Numbered from the stretch's first letter, positions 18,593 to 27,680 are shown. The stretch is DNA of 64,000 nucleotides from Palleronia sediminis (GCF_004358695.1 NZ_SNAA01000012.1:1-64000); one strand, 5' to 3'. The notes: generated from the sequence alone by a model not told the origin. Translations and numbers: made by a program.

Positions 18593-19558
18593 TCAGTCGA
18601 GCGTGGGGAAATACTCCGCCGGCGCCAGTCGCCGCGGGCCCCGGCCGGCATCGCCCGCCTCGAGCAGAACGATACCGGGGCCGGGCTCGCCGTCCTTGCC
18701 CAGCGCGCGGCGCATCGCCACGACGCCCTGCCGGATCGGGTCGTCGAACGGGGCGGCAAGCACGCGCCCGTTGCCCAGCCCGCGCAGCACCGCGTGGCTG
18801 ATATAGGTGGCGAGCAGGCCGGGGCGGTCATCCTCGGGCCGGGCGGCGAAGAGGCCCATCGCGGCCTCGATCGCGGGGGCGCTGCCGATCAGGTAATCGG
18901 CCTCGGGATGACGTGCCAGCGCATCCTCGACCGCGCCGAGCTGCTGGCGCAGCCCGGTATCCGCGCCGAAGCTGTCGGCGATCGCCACCGCGCTTTCGGC
19001 CAGCCCCTCGCGCAGCCCCGCCTCGAGAAGCACGCTCCACGCCGCCTCGGGCGGGCCTGAGACGACGACGGCCGTCCGGGGCGGCGTGCCGGCGGGGTGG
19101 CGCGCGGCGAGGTATCGCCCGACGGCCCGCCCCATGTCGCGCCAGTCCACGCCGATCCGCGCGCTCAGCGCGTCGGAGTCCAGCGCGTTCACGAGGCCGA
19201 AGACCGGCGTTTCGCGCGCGGCCCGCGCGATGGCGTCGGTCATGGCGGGGTAATCGGAATCGACGGCGCCGATCAGGATGGCATCCGCGCCGCGGGCCTC
19301 GCATTCCGCGACCTGCGCCACCTGCCGGTCGAGCGCGCGATAGCCGCCCGCCTCGTGAAACACCACCTGCGCATCGGCGCGCGCGGCCTCGCGCTCGATC
19401 CCGTAGCCCACGCTCAGCCAGTATTCGTCCTTGAAATGGGGCACCAGCACGCAGACCAGCGGCCTGTCCGCGGCCGTGGCCAGCCCGGCCGCCAGCACCG
19501 CGCAGAGCCACAGGGCGGCGATTGAACCGGCACGGGCCGCCCCGTAATGTCCGGTCAT
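18593..19558 (-). CDS. torT: TorT-like periplasmic TMAO-binding protein
   Basis: 321 residues from ATG 19558; the frame runs 31 codons further upstream, but MTGHYGAARAGSIAALWLCAVLAAGLATA gives a proper signal peptide. The mature protein is a type-I periplasmic binding fold: CVLVPHFKDEYWLSVGYGIEREA, ECEARGADAILIGAVDSD, VFGLVNALDSDALSARIGVDW. In E. coli, TorT presents TMAO to the TorS sensor. It is divergent from torS with the two start codons overlapping (19557 and 19558), so any promoter for either gene lies inside the other. Confident given the torS-torR-torA context. Confidence 0.85.
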   Translation of the reverse strand: MTGHYGAARAGSIAALWLCAVLAAGLATAADRPLVCVLVPHFKDEYWLSVGYGIEREAARADAQVVFHEAGGYRALDRQVAQVAECEARGADAILIGAVDSDYPAMTDAIARAARETPVFGLVNALDSDALSARIGVDWRDMGRAVGRYLAARHPAGTPPRTAVVVSGPPEAAWSVLLEAGLREGLAESAVAIADSFGADTGLRQQLGAVEDALARHPEADYLIGSAPAIEAAMGLFAARPEDDRPGLLATYISHAVLRGLGNGRVLAAPFDDPIRQGVVAMRRALGKDGEPGPGIVLLEAGDAGRGPRRLAPAEYFPTLD

Positions 19559-22340
19559 GCGACGGTCGGGATTTGACACGCGATTAATCCAGATACTCTC
19601 GGCCATGGCGGGTCTGGCGGTGATCGTGGGAGTCGTCGGTATAGGCGTCAACCGCTATCTGGTGCGCAACCACACCGAAACGATCCGGGCCAGCCTGCCG
19701 GCCATCGAGCTTGCCAGCGGGATCGGCGCCTCGGCCGAGGTGATCGGCAGCCTCGCGCAGGCCTTTGCGCAGGCCGATACGCCCGAGGATCTCGACGCCA
19801 TCGCCGCCGCGCTCGACCGGGCGGTGACGCGGATCGAGCGGGGGGCCGCCACGCTGGGCGACCTGGCGCCGCAACAGACCCTGCCGCCCCCCGCCCCCGC
19901 GCCGCTGTCGCTGGTCGAGCGGATGACGGAGAACGCCCGCGCCGCGTTGCGCCTCGGCCAGACCATCGCGACCGAAAGCGACCGGCTGGACCGCGCGGGC
20001 GCGTCGCTGACGGCGCTGGTCGCCGGGCAGACCGACCTTGCCCGGCTGCGCATCACCGCGGGCATCGCCGGCCTCGGGGCGGGCGACGCCCCGGATCGCG
20101 GCGCGGCGCTGGACCGCCTCGCCGACGATTACCTCTTTGCCTTTGAACGGGTGGCCGAGCTCGCCCGAACGGTCGAGACGCTGCGCCTTGCGGCCGAACG
20201 GGTTCCCGGCCTGACCGACCCCGAGGCGGTGGCCACGGCCCGCGCCGACATGGCCGACCGTATCGCGCTTGCCGAACGGCGCGCCGGGTTCCTGCCCTCG
20301 GCCCGCGCGCGCGACGAGACGGCGGTGCTGCTGTCCCCTTTCCGCGAGGCGGTGGCACCGGGCGGGCTGGCCGACCTGCGCCGCGACGAACTGGCCCGGC
20401 GGGCGGCGGTCGCGGCCGACAGCGCCCTGTTGCAGGAGGCGATCCGTGGGCTTTCGGACCGCGCCCGCGACATTCGCGACACGGTGCAGGCCGCGGGGCT
20501 CGGCCGCATCGCCGCGGCGCAGGACCGCGCGCGCCTTTTGTCGACGGCGCTGCTGGTCGCGGTTGCACTTTCCGTGATGGCGGGGGCGTTGCTCTGGCTC
20601 TATGCGCGGCGGCGGCTGGTCGCGCGGCTCGCCGATGTGTCCGAGCGCATCGTCGCCGTAGCGGGCGGCACCTATGACGCCCCCATGCCCATCAGCGGCC
20701 ATGACGAGATCGGGCGCATGGAAAAGGCGCTCAACATCCTGCGCCGCCGCGCGCGCGACGCCGACCGGCTGCGCGCCAACCTCGAAGAGGCCGTGCGCGC
20801 GCGAACCGGCGACGTGGTGGCCGAGATGCGCGCCTCGGACGTCGCCCGCGCCGAGGCCGAGGCCGCCGATCGCAGCAAAACCGAGTTCCTCGCCCGGATG
20901 AGCCACGAGATCCGCACGCCGCTGAACGGGATCATCGGGATGCTGGGCCTTCTGCGCGACGAGATGCAGGACGACGACCGGCTGGAACGGGTGCGCACGG
21001 CGCATCGCTCGGCGCGGGATCTGCTCGAGATCACGAACGACATCCTCGATTACGCGGGCGCGCAGGACCGCGCCAATTCCGGCACGCCCGTGCATTTCCT
21101 GCTGCGCAACTTTGTCGGTCAGCTCGGCCACCAGTTGCAATCGCTGGCCGCGCCCAAGGGGCTCGAGACGGTGATCGACCTGTCGGAAACCGCGCCGCCC
21201 GTCCTGTTCGGCGACGTGGTCAAGCTGCGCCAGATCGTCGGGAACCTGATCTCCAACGCCGTGAAATACACGCCGCGGGGCACGGTGTCGCTGTTGGTCG
21301 ACCACTCCACCCTGCCCGAGACGGGCCAGCCCGTTCTGGGGTTCACCGTCGCCGATACCGGGATCGGCATGACCCGCGCCGCGGTGGGCCGTGCCTTCGA
21401 CGCCTATGCGCGCGCCAGCGGGGCACGGCGCGACGGGATCGAGGGGCTGGGGCTGGGGCTCGCCATTTCGCGCAGCCTCACCGAGGCGCTGGGTGGCGCG
21501 CTGACGGTCGAAAGCGAGCCGGGCGTGGGCAGCCGGTTCACGCTGACCGTGCCGCTCGAGTTCGGCGATGCCGCGCTTGTTCCCGGCGAGGATGACGCGA
21601 CCCCCGCGCCCGGCCCCGAACGCCGGGTGCTGGTCATCGACGATCACGCCGTCAACCGCATGGTGGCGCGCGGCTATCTCGAGCGGATGGGATGCCGCGT
21701 CGCCGAGGCCGCCAGCGGAACGGCGGGGCTGGTGGCGGCAAGGGACGGGGCGTTCGACCTCGCGCTGATCGACCTCGACCTGCCCGACATGCCCGGCGCG
21801 ACGGTCGCCGCGCGCATCGCCGAGATGCCGCAAGGGCCTTTGCCGGTCGCGCTGACCGCCGCGCTGATCGAGGATACCGACGACAACCGGGCGCGGCTGG
21901 GCGTGGCGCGCATCCTCGGCAAGCCGATATCGCCGCGCGCGCTGCGCGAGGTGCTGGACCTGCCGGGGCCGGACACCGGCACCGATATGGCCGCCGGGGC
22001 GGACCCCGTGCTCGAGATGCTGCGCGGCGACCTTGCCGATCTCGGCCCCGAAGCCAGCGCCGCGATCCTGTACGAGTTCCTGGCCGACCTGCCCCGCGCG
22101 GTCGAGACGATCCGCACCGCCCCGCCCGAGCAGCGGCGCAAGGCCGCGCACCGGCTCAAGGGGGCGGCATCGAATTTCGGGCTCGACGCGCTTTGCGCGG
22201 AACTCGCCGCGATCGAAAGGGGCGAGGCAGGCGCGTCGCCCGACCGCGTGGCCGGGCTCGCGCAGCAGGCCACCCAGCGGCTCGAACGGGCGGCGGCCGA
22301 GATCGGGATTCAGCCCTCGCCGGGATCGACGAAGCGATAG
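19557..22340 (+). CDS. torS: Hybrid sensor histidine kinase TorS
   Basis: 927 residues in the TorS order: membrane helix (about 9-32), long helical periplasmic sensor domain, second membrane helix (about 328-348), HAMP, and a HisKA box with His450 in FLARMSHEIRTPLNG. Then follow an HATPase (N- and G-boxes ISNAVKYTPRG, GLGLGLAISRSL), a receiver with Asp739 in LIDLDLPDMPG, and an HPt with His865 in AAHRLKGAASNFG. It detects TMAO-bound TorT and phosphorelays to TorR. Its last 31 bases overlap the end of the convergent torR gene. Confidence 0.92.
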   Translation: MRRSGFDTRLIQILSAMAGLAVIVGVVGIGVNRYLVRNHTETIRASLPAIELASGIGASAEVIGSLAQAFAQADTPEDLDAIAAALDRAVTRIERGAATLGDLAPQQTLPPPAPAPLSLVERMTENARAALRLGQTIATESDRLDRAGASLTALVAGQTDLARLRITAGIAGLGAGDAPDRGAALDRLADDYLFAFERVAELARTVETLRLAAERVPGLTDPEAVATARADMADRIALAERRAGFLPSARARDETAVLLSPFREAVAPGGLADLRRDELARRAAVAADSALLQEAIRGLSDRARDIRDTVQAAGLGRIAAAQDRARLLSTALLVAVALSVMAGALLWLYARRRLVARLADVSERIVAVAGGTYDAPMPISGHDEIGRMEKALNILRRRARDADRLRANLEEAVRARTGDVVAEMRASDVARAEAEAADRSKTEFLARMSHEIRTPLNGIIGMLGLLRDEMQDDDRLERVRTAHRSARDLLEITNDILDYAGAQDRANSGTPVHFLLRNFVGQLGHQLQSLAAPKGLETVIDLSETAPPVLFGDVVKLRQIVGNLISNAVKYTPRGTVSLLVDHSTLPETGQPVLGFTVADTGIGMTRAAVGRAFDAYARASGARRDGIEGLGLGLAISRSLTEALGGALTVESEPGVGSRFTLTVPLEFGDAALVPGEDDATPAPGPERRVLVIDDHAVNRMVARGYLERMGCRVAEAASGTAGLVAARDGAFDLALIDLDLPDMPGATVAARIAEMPQGPLPVALTAALIEDTDDNRARLGVARILGKPISPRALREVLDLPGPDTGTDMAAGADPVLEMLRGDLADLGPEASAAILYEFLADLPRAVETIRTAPPEQRRKAAHRLKGAASNFGLDALCAELAAIERGEAGASPDRVAGLAQQATQRLERAAAEIGIQPSPGSTKR

Positions 22341-23017
22341 CCGAGACCGTGTTCCGTCAGGATCCATTCGGGCGACGTCGGGTCGCGCTCGACCTTCTTG
22401 CGGAGCCGTCCCACCACCACGTCGATCATCCGGTTATTGGGGCGCAGCGTTCCGCGGCCGATCATCTCGGCGATCCGCGCCCGGCTCAGCGTCTGGCCCG
22501 GATGGTCGGCCAGCGCCGACAGCACGTCGAACTCCTGCCGGGTAAGGGTCTCGATCCGCGCGGCCGACACCAACCGGTGACGTATCCGGTCGAAACGCCA
22601 CGGCCCGAAGGTGTCGACCGCCGGCGCGCCCTGCGGGGCCTGGCCGATATCCGCGATCCGGGCGAGCAGGTTCTTGACCCGCGCGGCCAGTTCGCGCTTG
22701 TCGAAGGGTTTGGTGACGTAGTCGTCGGCCCCCATCTCGAGCCCGACGATCCGGTCGATCTGGTCGTCGCGCGCGGTCAGCAGGATGATGCCCACGCGCG
22801 ACGCGGCGCGCTGTTCGCGGGTGATGGTCAGACCGTCCTTGCCGTCGAGATTGATGTCGACCAGCAAAAGCTCGGGCGGGTCCGCGTCGATCACGGCCTG
22901 CATGTCCTCGGCATCCTCGGTCTCGGTCACGCGGTAGCCCTGTTCGCGCAGGTAGGCGGCAAGCCGCATCCGCGTGGTGCGGTCATCCTCGACGATGACG
23001 ATATGATGACGGGCCAT
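22310..23017 (-). CDS. torR: OmpR-family response regulator TorR
   Basis: 235 residues: receiver domain (IVIVEDDRTTRMRLAAYL, phosphoacceptor in LLLVDINLDGKDG, Lys in VTKPF) and a C-terminal winged helix (LTRQEFDVLSALADHPGQTLSRARI, VVVGRLRKKVERDP, GLGYRFV). It is convergent with torS, with a 31-bp coding overlap, and divergent from torA. It is expected to bind before torA and activate it when TMAO is present. Direct TTACATC repeats at 23026-23042 are a candidate site. Confidence 0.92.
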   Translation of the reverse strand: MARHHIVIVEDDRTTRMRLAAYLREQGYRVTETEDAEDMQAVIDADPPELLLVDINLDGKDGLTITREQRAASRVGIILLTARDDQIDRIVGLEMGADDYVTKPFDKRELAARVKNLLARIADIGQAPQGAPAVDTFGPWRFDRIRHRLVSAARIETLTRQEFDVLSALADHPGQTLSRARIAEMIGRGTLRPNNRMIDVVVGRLRKKVERDPTSPEWILTEHGLGYRFVDPGEG

Positions 23018-23025
23018 TCCGTCTT

Positions 23026-23042
23026 TTACATCCCGTTACATC
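23026..23042. promoter_or_regulatory. Candidate TorR-binding direct repeats before torA
   Basis: TTACATC occurs at 23026-23032 and again at 23036-23042, a 10-base period. Tandem half-sites on one face of the helix are what OmpR-family dimers use. The repeat lies 9 bases outside the torR start and about 90 bases before torA. The motif differs from the E. coli tor box. Assignment is by position and spacing only. Confidence 0.4.
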
Positions 23043-23130
23043 ATCGAACAAGCCGAGTTGCGGCAGATCAAACCTCGCGGGGGGCCGTTTCCCTATGTTT
23101 CGGGCAACGACGTCATACCCGGAGGTTGAT

Positions 23131-25806
23131 ATGTCCTTTCAGAACCCTTCCCGCCGCGCCTTCCTGCAGGGCGGAGCCGCCGCTTTCGGCGCCACGAGCC
23201 TGATGGGCAGCACCGCGCTTGCCGCGCTCGATCCCAACTCGTTCAGCGAGGGGCGCATCTTTCACGCGACGCATTTCGGCCCGTTCGAGGCAGTGGTCCG
23301 CGACGGCGAGCTGGTGAACATCAACGCGATCCCCGAGCTCGACGCCAAGCCGACCGAGATGCTGATGTATGGCGTCAAGGACCGGACCTATGACAAGTCG
23401 CGCATCAACTATCCGATGGTGCGCAAGTCCTATCTCGAGAACTGGGAATCGGGCGATATCAAGCCCGAGCTGCGCGGCAAGGAGCCTTATGTCCGCGTCG
23501 ACTGGGACACGGCCTTCGGTCTGACGGCCAAGGCGCTGCTCGACACCGCGTCGAACCATGGCAACGAGGCGATCTTTTCCTCGTCCTATGGCGGCTGGGC
23601 CAATGCCGGCAACTTCCGCCCCAACGTGATGCAGGGCCGTCTGATGAACCTCATCGGCGGCTGCACCAACACGCAGGGCGACTGGTCGGCGGGTGCGAGC
23701 CAGATCTGCCTGCCGCGCGTCATCGGCGACATGGAAGTCTATTCCGCCCAGACCGCCTGGGAGGTCATCCGCGACAACACCGAGCTGTTCGTGCTGGTGG
23801 GCTGCGACCCGGTCAAGAACAACCGCATCGAATATACCGTCGCCGACCACCAGATGACCGGCCCCTGGGCGCAGATCCGCGACAACGGCACCAGGTTCAT
23901 CTCGATCAACCCGCAGCGGACGGCGTCGGATGAATACCTCGATGCCGACTGGATCCAGATCGTCCCGAACACCGACGTCGCCCTGTTCACGGCGATGGCG
24001 TGGCACGTCCTCGATAAGGGGATGGAGGATCGCGAATACCTCGCGAAATACACCGTCGGTTCCGACAAGTGGATCGAATACGTCCAGGGCGCGCGCGACG
24101 ACACGCCCAAGACCCCCGAATGGGCCGAAAAGATCACCGGCATCCCCGCCGACAAGATCCGCGAACTGGCCGAGATGATGGCCACCAAGCGCACCGAGAT
24201 CGCGGGCGCATGGTCGCTGCAACGCGCCCAGCACGGCGAGATGACCCATTGGGCCATCGTCAACTTCTCGGCGCTGTGCGGCCATATCGGCAAGCCCGGC
24301 CAGGGCGTCGGGTTCTCGTGGCACTACGGCTCGGGCGGGATGCCGCAATCGGGCAAGTCCACGCCCACGGGCCTGTCGCAGGGGCGCAACTGGGTCAAGG
24401 GCATCTGCCCCGCGAGCCGCATCACCGAGATGCTCGAGCAGCCCGGCCAGGATTTCATCTATAACGGCATGACGGGCACCTACCCGGACGTGAAGATGAT
24501 CTTCAACGCCGGCAATAACTTCATGAGCCACCAACAGGACACCAACCGCCTGATCCGGGCGCTGGAAAAGGTCGAGACCATCGTCAGCGTCGACGTCTGG
24601 TGGACGGCCGCGACCCGCTGGGCAGACATCGTGCTGCCCGCCTGCTCGACGCTCGAGCGTGACGACATCAGCGTCGGCGGCACCTATTCCAACGACAAGA
24701 TCTACGCGATGAAGAAGGTGATCGAGCCCGTCGGCGAAAGCATGTCGGACTATCACATCTTTGAAGGGCTGGCCGACAAGATGGGCCTGTGGACGCAGTT
24801 CACCGACGCGCTGGATCTCATGGACCATATCCGGGCGGCCTACGAGCGTTCGGCCGCGGCCGAGCATACCCCCTTCGAGGAGTTCTGGGAAAAGGGCTAT
24901 GCCCGCCAGGACGTCCCCGAGGAGGCCCGGAGCTGGGTGCGCCACGGCGATTTCTACACCGATCCCGAGGCCAATCCGCTGCACACGACCTCGGGCAAGA
25001 TCGAGATGTTCTGCGAGGAAATCGAGCTGATGGGGATCGACGACTGCCCCGGCATGCCGCAATGGATGGAAAAGCACGAATATCTCGGCAATGCGCGCGA
25101 AGGCCAGCTTCACGTCGTCAGCCCGCACCCGTGGTACCGTCTGCACAGCCAGATGGACCAGTCCGAGACCTTGCGCAGCCTCTACAAGATCCAGGGCCGG
25201 GAACCGGCGCGGATCAACCGCCAGGATGCCGAGGCGCGCGGGATCGCGGATGGCGACCTGATCGAGCTCTATAACGAGCGCGGCACGATCATCGTCGGCG
25301 CGATCCTGTCCGACGACATCATGCCGGGCGTGGTCTCGGTCTACGAGGGCGGCTGGCCGTCGCTCGACAGCAAGGGGCGCTGCAACTCGGGTCTGGTCAA
25401 CTTCCTGACCTCGACGCAGCGGTCCTCGGGGCTGAGCCAGGCCACCACGGCCAACACGGTGCTGTGCGAGATGCGCAAATGCGAGGATCCCGAGGGGCCG
25501 AACATGGCCTACGAGCCGCCCGCGATCATCGAGGATTTCGAGCTGGCCGCGATCGACGAGGACAAGCTGGGGCTCGACCGGGTCTATGACATCACCGAGT
25601 CGCTGCTCGCGGATGCGACCGAGGGTGAAAAGATCTTCTACGAGCGCTGCACCGTCTGCCACGGCCCGCGCGAAGTCTCGCACTTCACCCAGAACCAGTG
25701 GAAGGGCATCACCCCCTCGATGTTCCCCCGTGCCGGTCTCGACGAGAACGAGGCCGCGCTGGTCATGGACTTCCTGATGGAGAACGCATCGGACGCCCCG
25801 ATGTGA
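23131..25806 (+). CDS. torA: TMAO reductase TorA with fused C-terminal cytochrome c domain
   Basis: 891 residues from ATG 23131; GGAGGT sits at 23121-23126, and the frame extends 12 codons upstream. A Tat signal (SRRAFLQGG, residues 7-15) directs export of the folded Mo-bis-MGD enzyme. The catalytic body matches the DMSO/TMAO reductase family: SSSYGGWANAG with Ser152 as probable Mo ligand, MNLIGGCTNTQGDWSAGASQICLP, WADIVLPACSTLERDD, and the C-terminal cofactor domain. Normal TorA/DorA ends near 820-830. Here an extra stretch adds a haem motif CTVCH (840-844) and a possible axial Met864 (ITPSMFPRAG). No torC or torD is visible nearby. The fused haem may replace the monohaem tail of TorC as electron entry. 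Confidence 0.92.
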   Translation: MSFQNPSRRAFLQGGAAAFGATSLMGSTALAALDPNSFSEGRIFHATHFGPFEAVVRDGELVNINAIPELDAKPTEMLMYGVKDRTYDKSRINYPMVRKSYLENWESGDIKPELRGKEPYVRVDWDTAFGLTAKALLDTASNHGNEAIFSSSYGGWANAGNFRPNVMQGRLMNLIGGCTNTQGDWSAGASQICLPRVIGDMEVYSAQTAWEVIRDNTELFVLVGCDPVKNNRIEYTVADHQMTGPWAQIRDNGTRFISINPQRTASDEYLDADWIQIVPNTDVALFTAMAWHVLDKGMEDREYLAKYTVGSDKWIEYVQGARDDTPKTPEWAEKITGIPADKIRELAEMMATKRTEIAGAWSLQRAQHGEMTHWAIVNFSALCGHIGKPGQGVGFSWHYGSGGMPQSGKSTPTGLSQGRNWVKGICPASRITEMLEQPGQDFIYNGMTGTYPDVKMIFNAGNNFMSHQQDTNRLIRALEKVETIVSVDVWWTAATRWADIVLPACSTLERDDISVGGTYSNDKIYAMKKVIEPVGESMSDYHIFEGLADKMGLWTQFTDALDLMDHIRAAYERSAAAEHTPFEEFWEKGYARQDVPEEARSWVRHGDFYTDPEANPLHTTSGKIEMFCEEIELMGIDDCPGMPQWMEKHEYLGNAREGQLHVVSPHPWYRLHSQMDQSETLRSLYKIQGREPARINRQDAEARGIADGDLIELYNERGTIIVGAILSDDIMPGVVSVYEGGWPSLDSKGRCNSGLVNFLTSTQRSSGLSQATTANTVLCEMRKCEDPEGPNMAYEPPAIIEDFELAAIDEDKLGLDRVYDITESLLADATEGEKIFYERCTVCHGPREVSHFTQNQWKGITPSMFPRAGLDENEAALVMDFLMENASDAPM

Positions 25807-25815
25807 GCCCGCAGG

Positions 25816-25845
25816 GGGGCGGCCGGACGATCCGGCCGCCCCTTT
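25816..25845 (+). terminator. Rho-independent-type terminator after torA
   Basis: A perfect 12-bp stem pairs 25816-25827 with 25831-25842 around a 3-base loop. A T-rich tract follows from 25843 (TTTCCTCTTT). It lies 10 bases after the torA stop and 40 before moeA, so it should end or attenuate torA transcription ahead of moeA. Confidence 0.75.
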
Positions 25846-25881
25846 CCTCTTTCCCAGACCCCTGTTTGACCGGAGGCGACC

Positions 25882-27153
25882 ATGGACGGCGCGAGTTTTC
25901 GGCCCGGATGCGATTGCGACGACCTCGCCCTGCATCACGCCCTGTTGAGCCATGAGGACGCGCGCAACCTCGCGCTCGGCCTGGTCCGACCGATGCGCGA
26001 TATCGAGACGGTGCCGCTGCACGCGGCGCTCGGGCGCCATTGCACGACCGATATCCGCGCCCCCCATGCCATGCCGGCCTTCGACAATTCCGCGATGGAC
26101 GGCTTTGCGCTGCGGCTGGCCGATCTCGACGGGCGGTGCTGCCTGCCCGTCGCGGGCTGCGTGGCCGCGGGCGATGCGCCCGGCACCCTTCCCCCGGACG
26201 CGGCGATGCGCATCTATACCGGCGCGCCGATCCCCGACGGGGCGGATTGCGTCGTGATGGTCGAGGCCTGCATCGACAAGGGCGACCGCGTCCATATCGA
26301 CGCGGCCCCGACGCCCGGCGCGAATATCCGCCGCGCGGGCAGCGACCAGTCCAGCGGCGAGGTGCTGATCGCGGCGCATACGCGCATCCGACCCCATCAC
26401 GTCGGCCTTTTGGCGGCGAACGGGCTGAACGCGATCGCCGTCACGCGCCGCCCCCGCGTGGCGGTATATTCGACCGGCGACGAACTGTCCGAGGGCGTCT
26501 GCCGCCCCGGCCATATTCCCGACGCCAACCGCCCCATGCTCTGCGCGCTGCTGGCCGAGGCCGGCGCCGAGGTCGAGGATCGCGGCATCCTGCCCGACGA
26601 TCTCGACGCCACCGCCGCCGCATTCGCGGCCCTGGACGACCGGTTCGACCTCATCGTGACCAGCGGTGCCGTGTCGATGGGCGGCAAGGATCACGTCCGC
26701 GCGGCGCTGAGGGCGGCGGGCGGCGATCTCGACGGGTGGCGCGTCGCGCTGAAGCCCGGCAAGCCCGTGATGTTCGGCAGGCTCGGCACCGCCGCCTTTA
26801 CGGGGCTGCCCGGCAATCCCTTTGCCGTTCACGTCGGCTTTCACCTCTTTGTCGCGGCGCAGCTTGCCCGCCTCGTTGGTGCGACGCCCGCCGATTTCGC
26901 GACCGATCCGGCCGTCGCCGGGTTCGACTGGACGCGCAAGCCCGGCCGGGCCGAGGTGTTTCCGGTACGCCGCACGGGCCACGACACCGCCGGCCGCCCC
27001 GTTCTGGAGCGTCTCGGCAAAAGCGTCTCGGCGACCTTGGCGCCTCTGGCCGCGGCCGACGGGCTGGCGATGGTGCCCGCCGCCACGCACCACGTCGCGC
27101 AGGGCGACACGATACATTGGCAACCCTTCTGCACCGCCGGAGTCGCATCATGA
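25882..27153 (+). CDS. moeA: Molybdopterin molybdotransferase MoeA
   Basis: 423 residues, the normal size. Motifs: APHAMPAFDNSAMDGFAL, IYTGAPIPDGADCVVMVE, the MoCF_biosynth block VTSGAVSMGGKDHVRAAL, and GLPGNPFAVHVGFHLF. It inserts molybdate into adenylylated molybdopterin in the cytosol, needed for the bis-MGD cofactor of TorA. It starts 75 bases after torA, beyond a terminator-like hairpin, and overlaps the next gene by 4 bp. A second genomic moeA with the general moa/mob genes is likely, making this a TorA-dedicated copy (inference). Confidence 0.93.
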   Translation: MDGASFRPGCDCDDLALHHALLSHEDARNLALGLVRPMRDIETVPLHAALGRHCTTDIRAPHAMPAFDNSAMDGFALRLADLDGRCCLPVAGCVAAGDAPGTLPPDAAMRIYTGAPIPDGADCVVMVEACIDKGDRVHIDAAPTPGANIRRAGSDQSSGEVLIAAHTRIRPHHVGLLAANGLNAIAVTRRPRVAVYSTGDELSEGVCRPGHIPDANRPMLCALLAEAGAEVEDRGILPDDLDATAAAFAALDDRFDLIVTSGAVSMGGKDHVRAALRAAGGDLDGWRVALKPGKPVMFGRLGTAAFTGLPGNPFAVHVGFHLFVAAQLARLVGATPADFATDPAVAGFDWTRKPGRAEVFPVRRTGHDTAGRPVLERLGKSVSATLAPLAAADGLAMVPAATHHVAQGDTIHWQPFCTAGVAS

Positions 27154-27680
27154 CCGAACACGCCCCCCTTGCCGCGATCCGGTTCGAGACCGGCGATATC
27201 GACGGGCTTCTGGCCGGAATCGCGGCCACGCTGACGGGACACGGGCTCAGGGTCCGCGGCGTGCTGCAAAGCCGGGGCGCGGTGGGCGGCGAATGCCATT
27301 GCGCCGACATGGACCTCACGACGCTCGGCTCGGGCCGGTGTTTCCGCATCTCGCAACCGCTGGGCAACGGGTCGCGCGGCTGCCGCCTGCATCCCGGTGC
27401 GCTGGCCGAATGTTCGTCCTTTCTCGAGACCGAACTGCGCGCGGGCGCCGATCTGCTGATCCTCAACCGGTTCGGGCGCGGCGAAAGCGAGGGGCGCGGG
27501 TTCCGCGACCTGATCGGGACGGCGATCGGCCTCGGCGTGCCGGTCCTGACCTCGGTGCGGCCCACCTATGCCGAGGCATGGGCCGCGTTCGGCTGCGGCA
27601 TTGCCTGCGATCTGCCGATGCGGCGCGACGCGGTGCTGGACTGGGCGCAGGCCACGTCGGGACTGCGCGACGCCGCCTGA
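27150..27680 (+). CDS. DUF2478 family protein, molybdenum-linked
   Basis: 176 residues from ATG 27150, which overlaps the moeA stop by 4 bp; the open frame is longer upstream, but this start is coupled. The sequence RFETGDIDGLLAGIAATLTGHGLRVRGVLQSRG, then CADMDLTTLGSG and GADLLILNRFGRGESEGRGFRDLIGTA, matches DUF2478 proteins. These resemble degenerate P-loop NTPases and often sit with molybdenum cofactor or molybdate genes. There is no clear Walker A lysine motif. Its exact job is not known. Context suggests help in delivering molybdenum cofactor to TorA. Confidence 0.75.
   Translation: MTEHAPLAAIRFETGDIDGLLAGIAATLTGHGLRVRGVLQSRGAVGGECHCADMDLTTLGSGRCFRISQPLGNGSRGCRLHPGALAECSSFLETELRAGADLLILNRFGRGESEGRGFRDLIGTAIGLGVPVLTSVRPTYAEAWAAFGCGIACDLPMRRDAVLDWAQATSGLRDAA

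Noticed and set aside
20904-22151. Treating torS as several separate genes (kinase, receiver, HPt)
   Set aside because: One uninterrupted frame covers all modules in the TorS order.
19584-22367. A 927-codon minus-strand frame opposite torS
   Set aside because: Antisense artefact of GC-rich third positions; torS has full kinase, receiver and HPt motifs.
23113-27123. A 1336-codon open frame on the minus strand across torA and moeA
   Set aside because: It mirrors torA/moeA codons in high-GC DNA, gives His/Arg/Asp-rich low-quality protein and contains no recognisable domain. The plus-strand genes are unmistakable.
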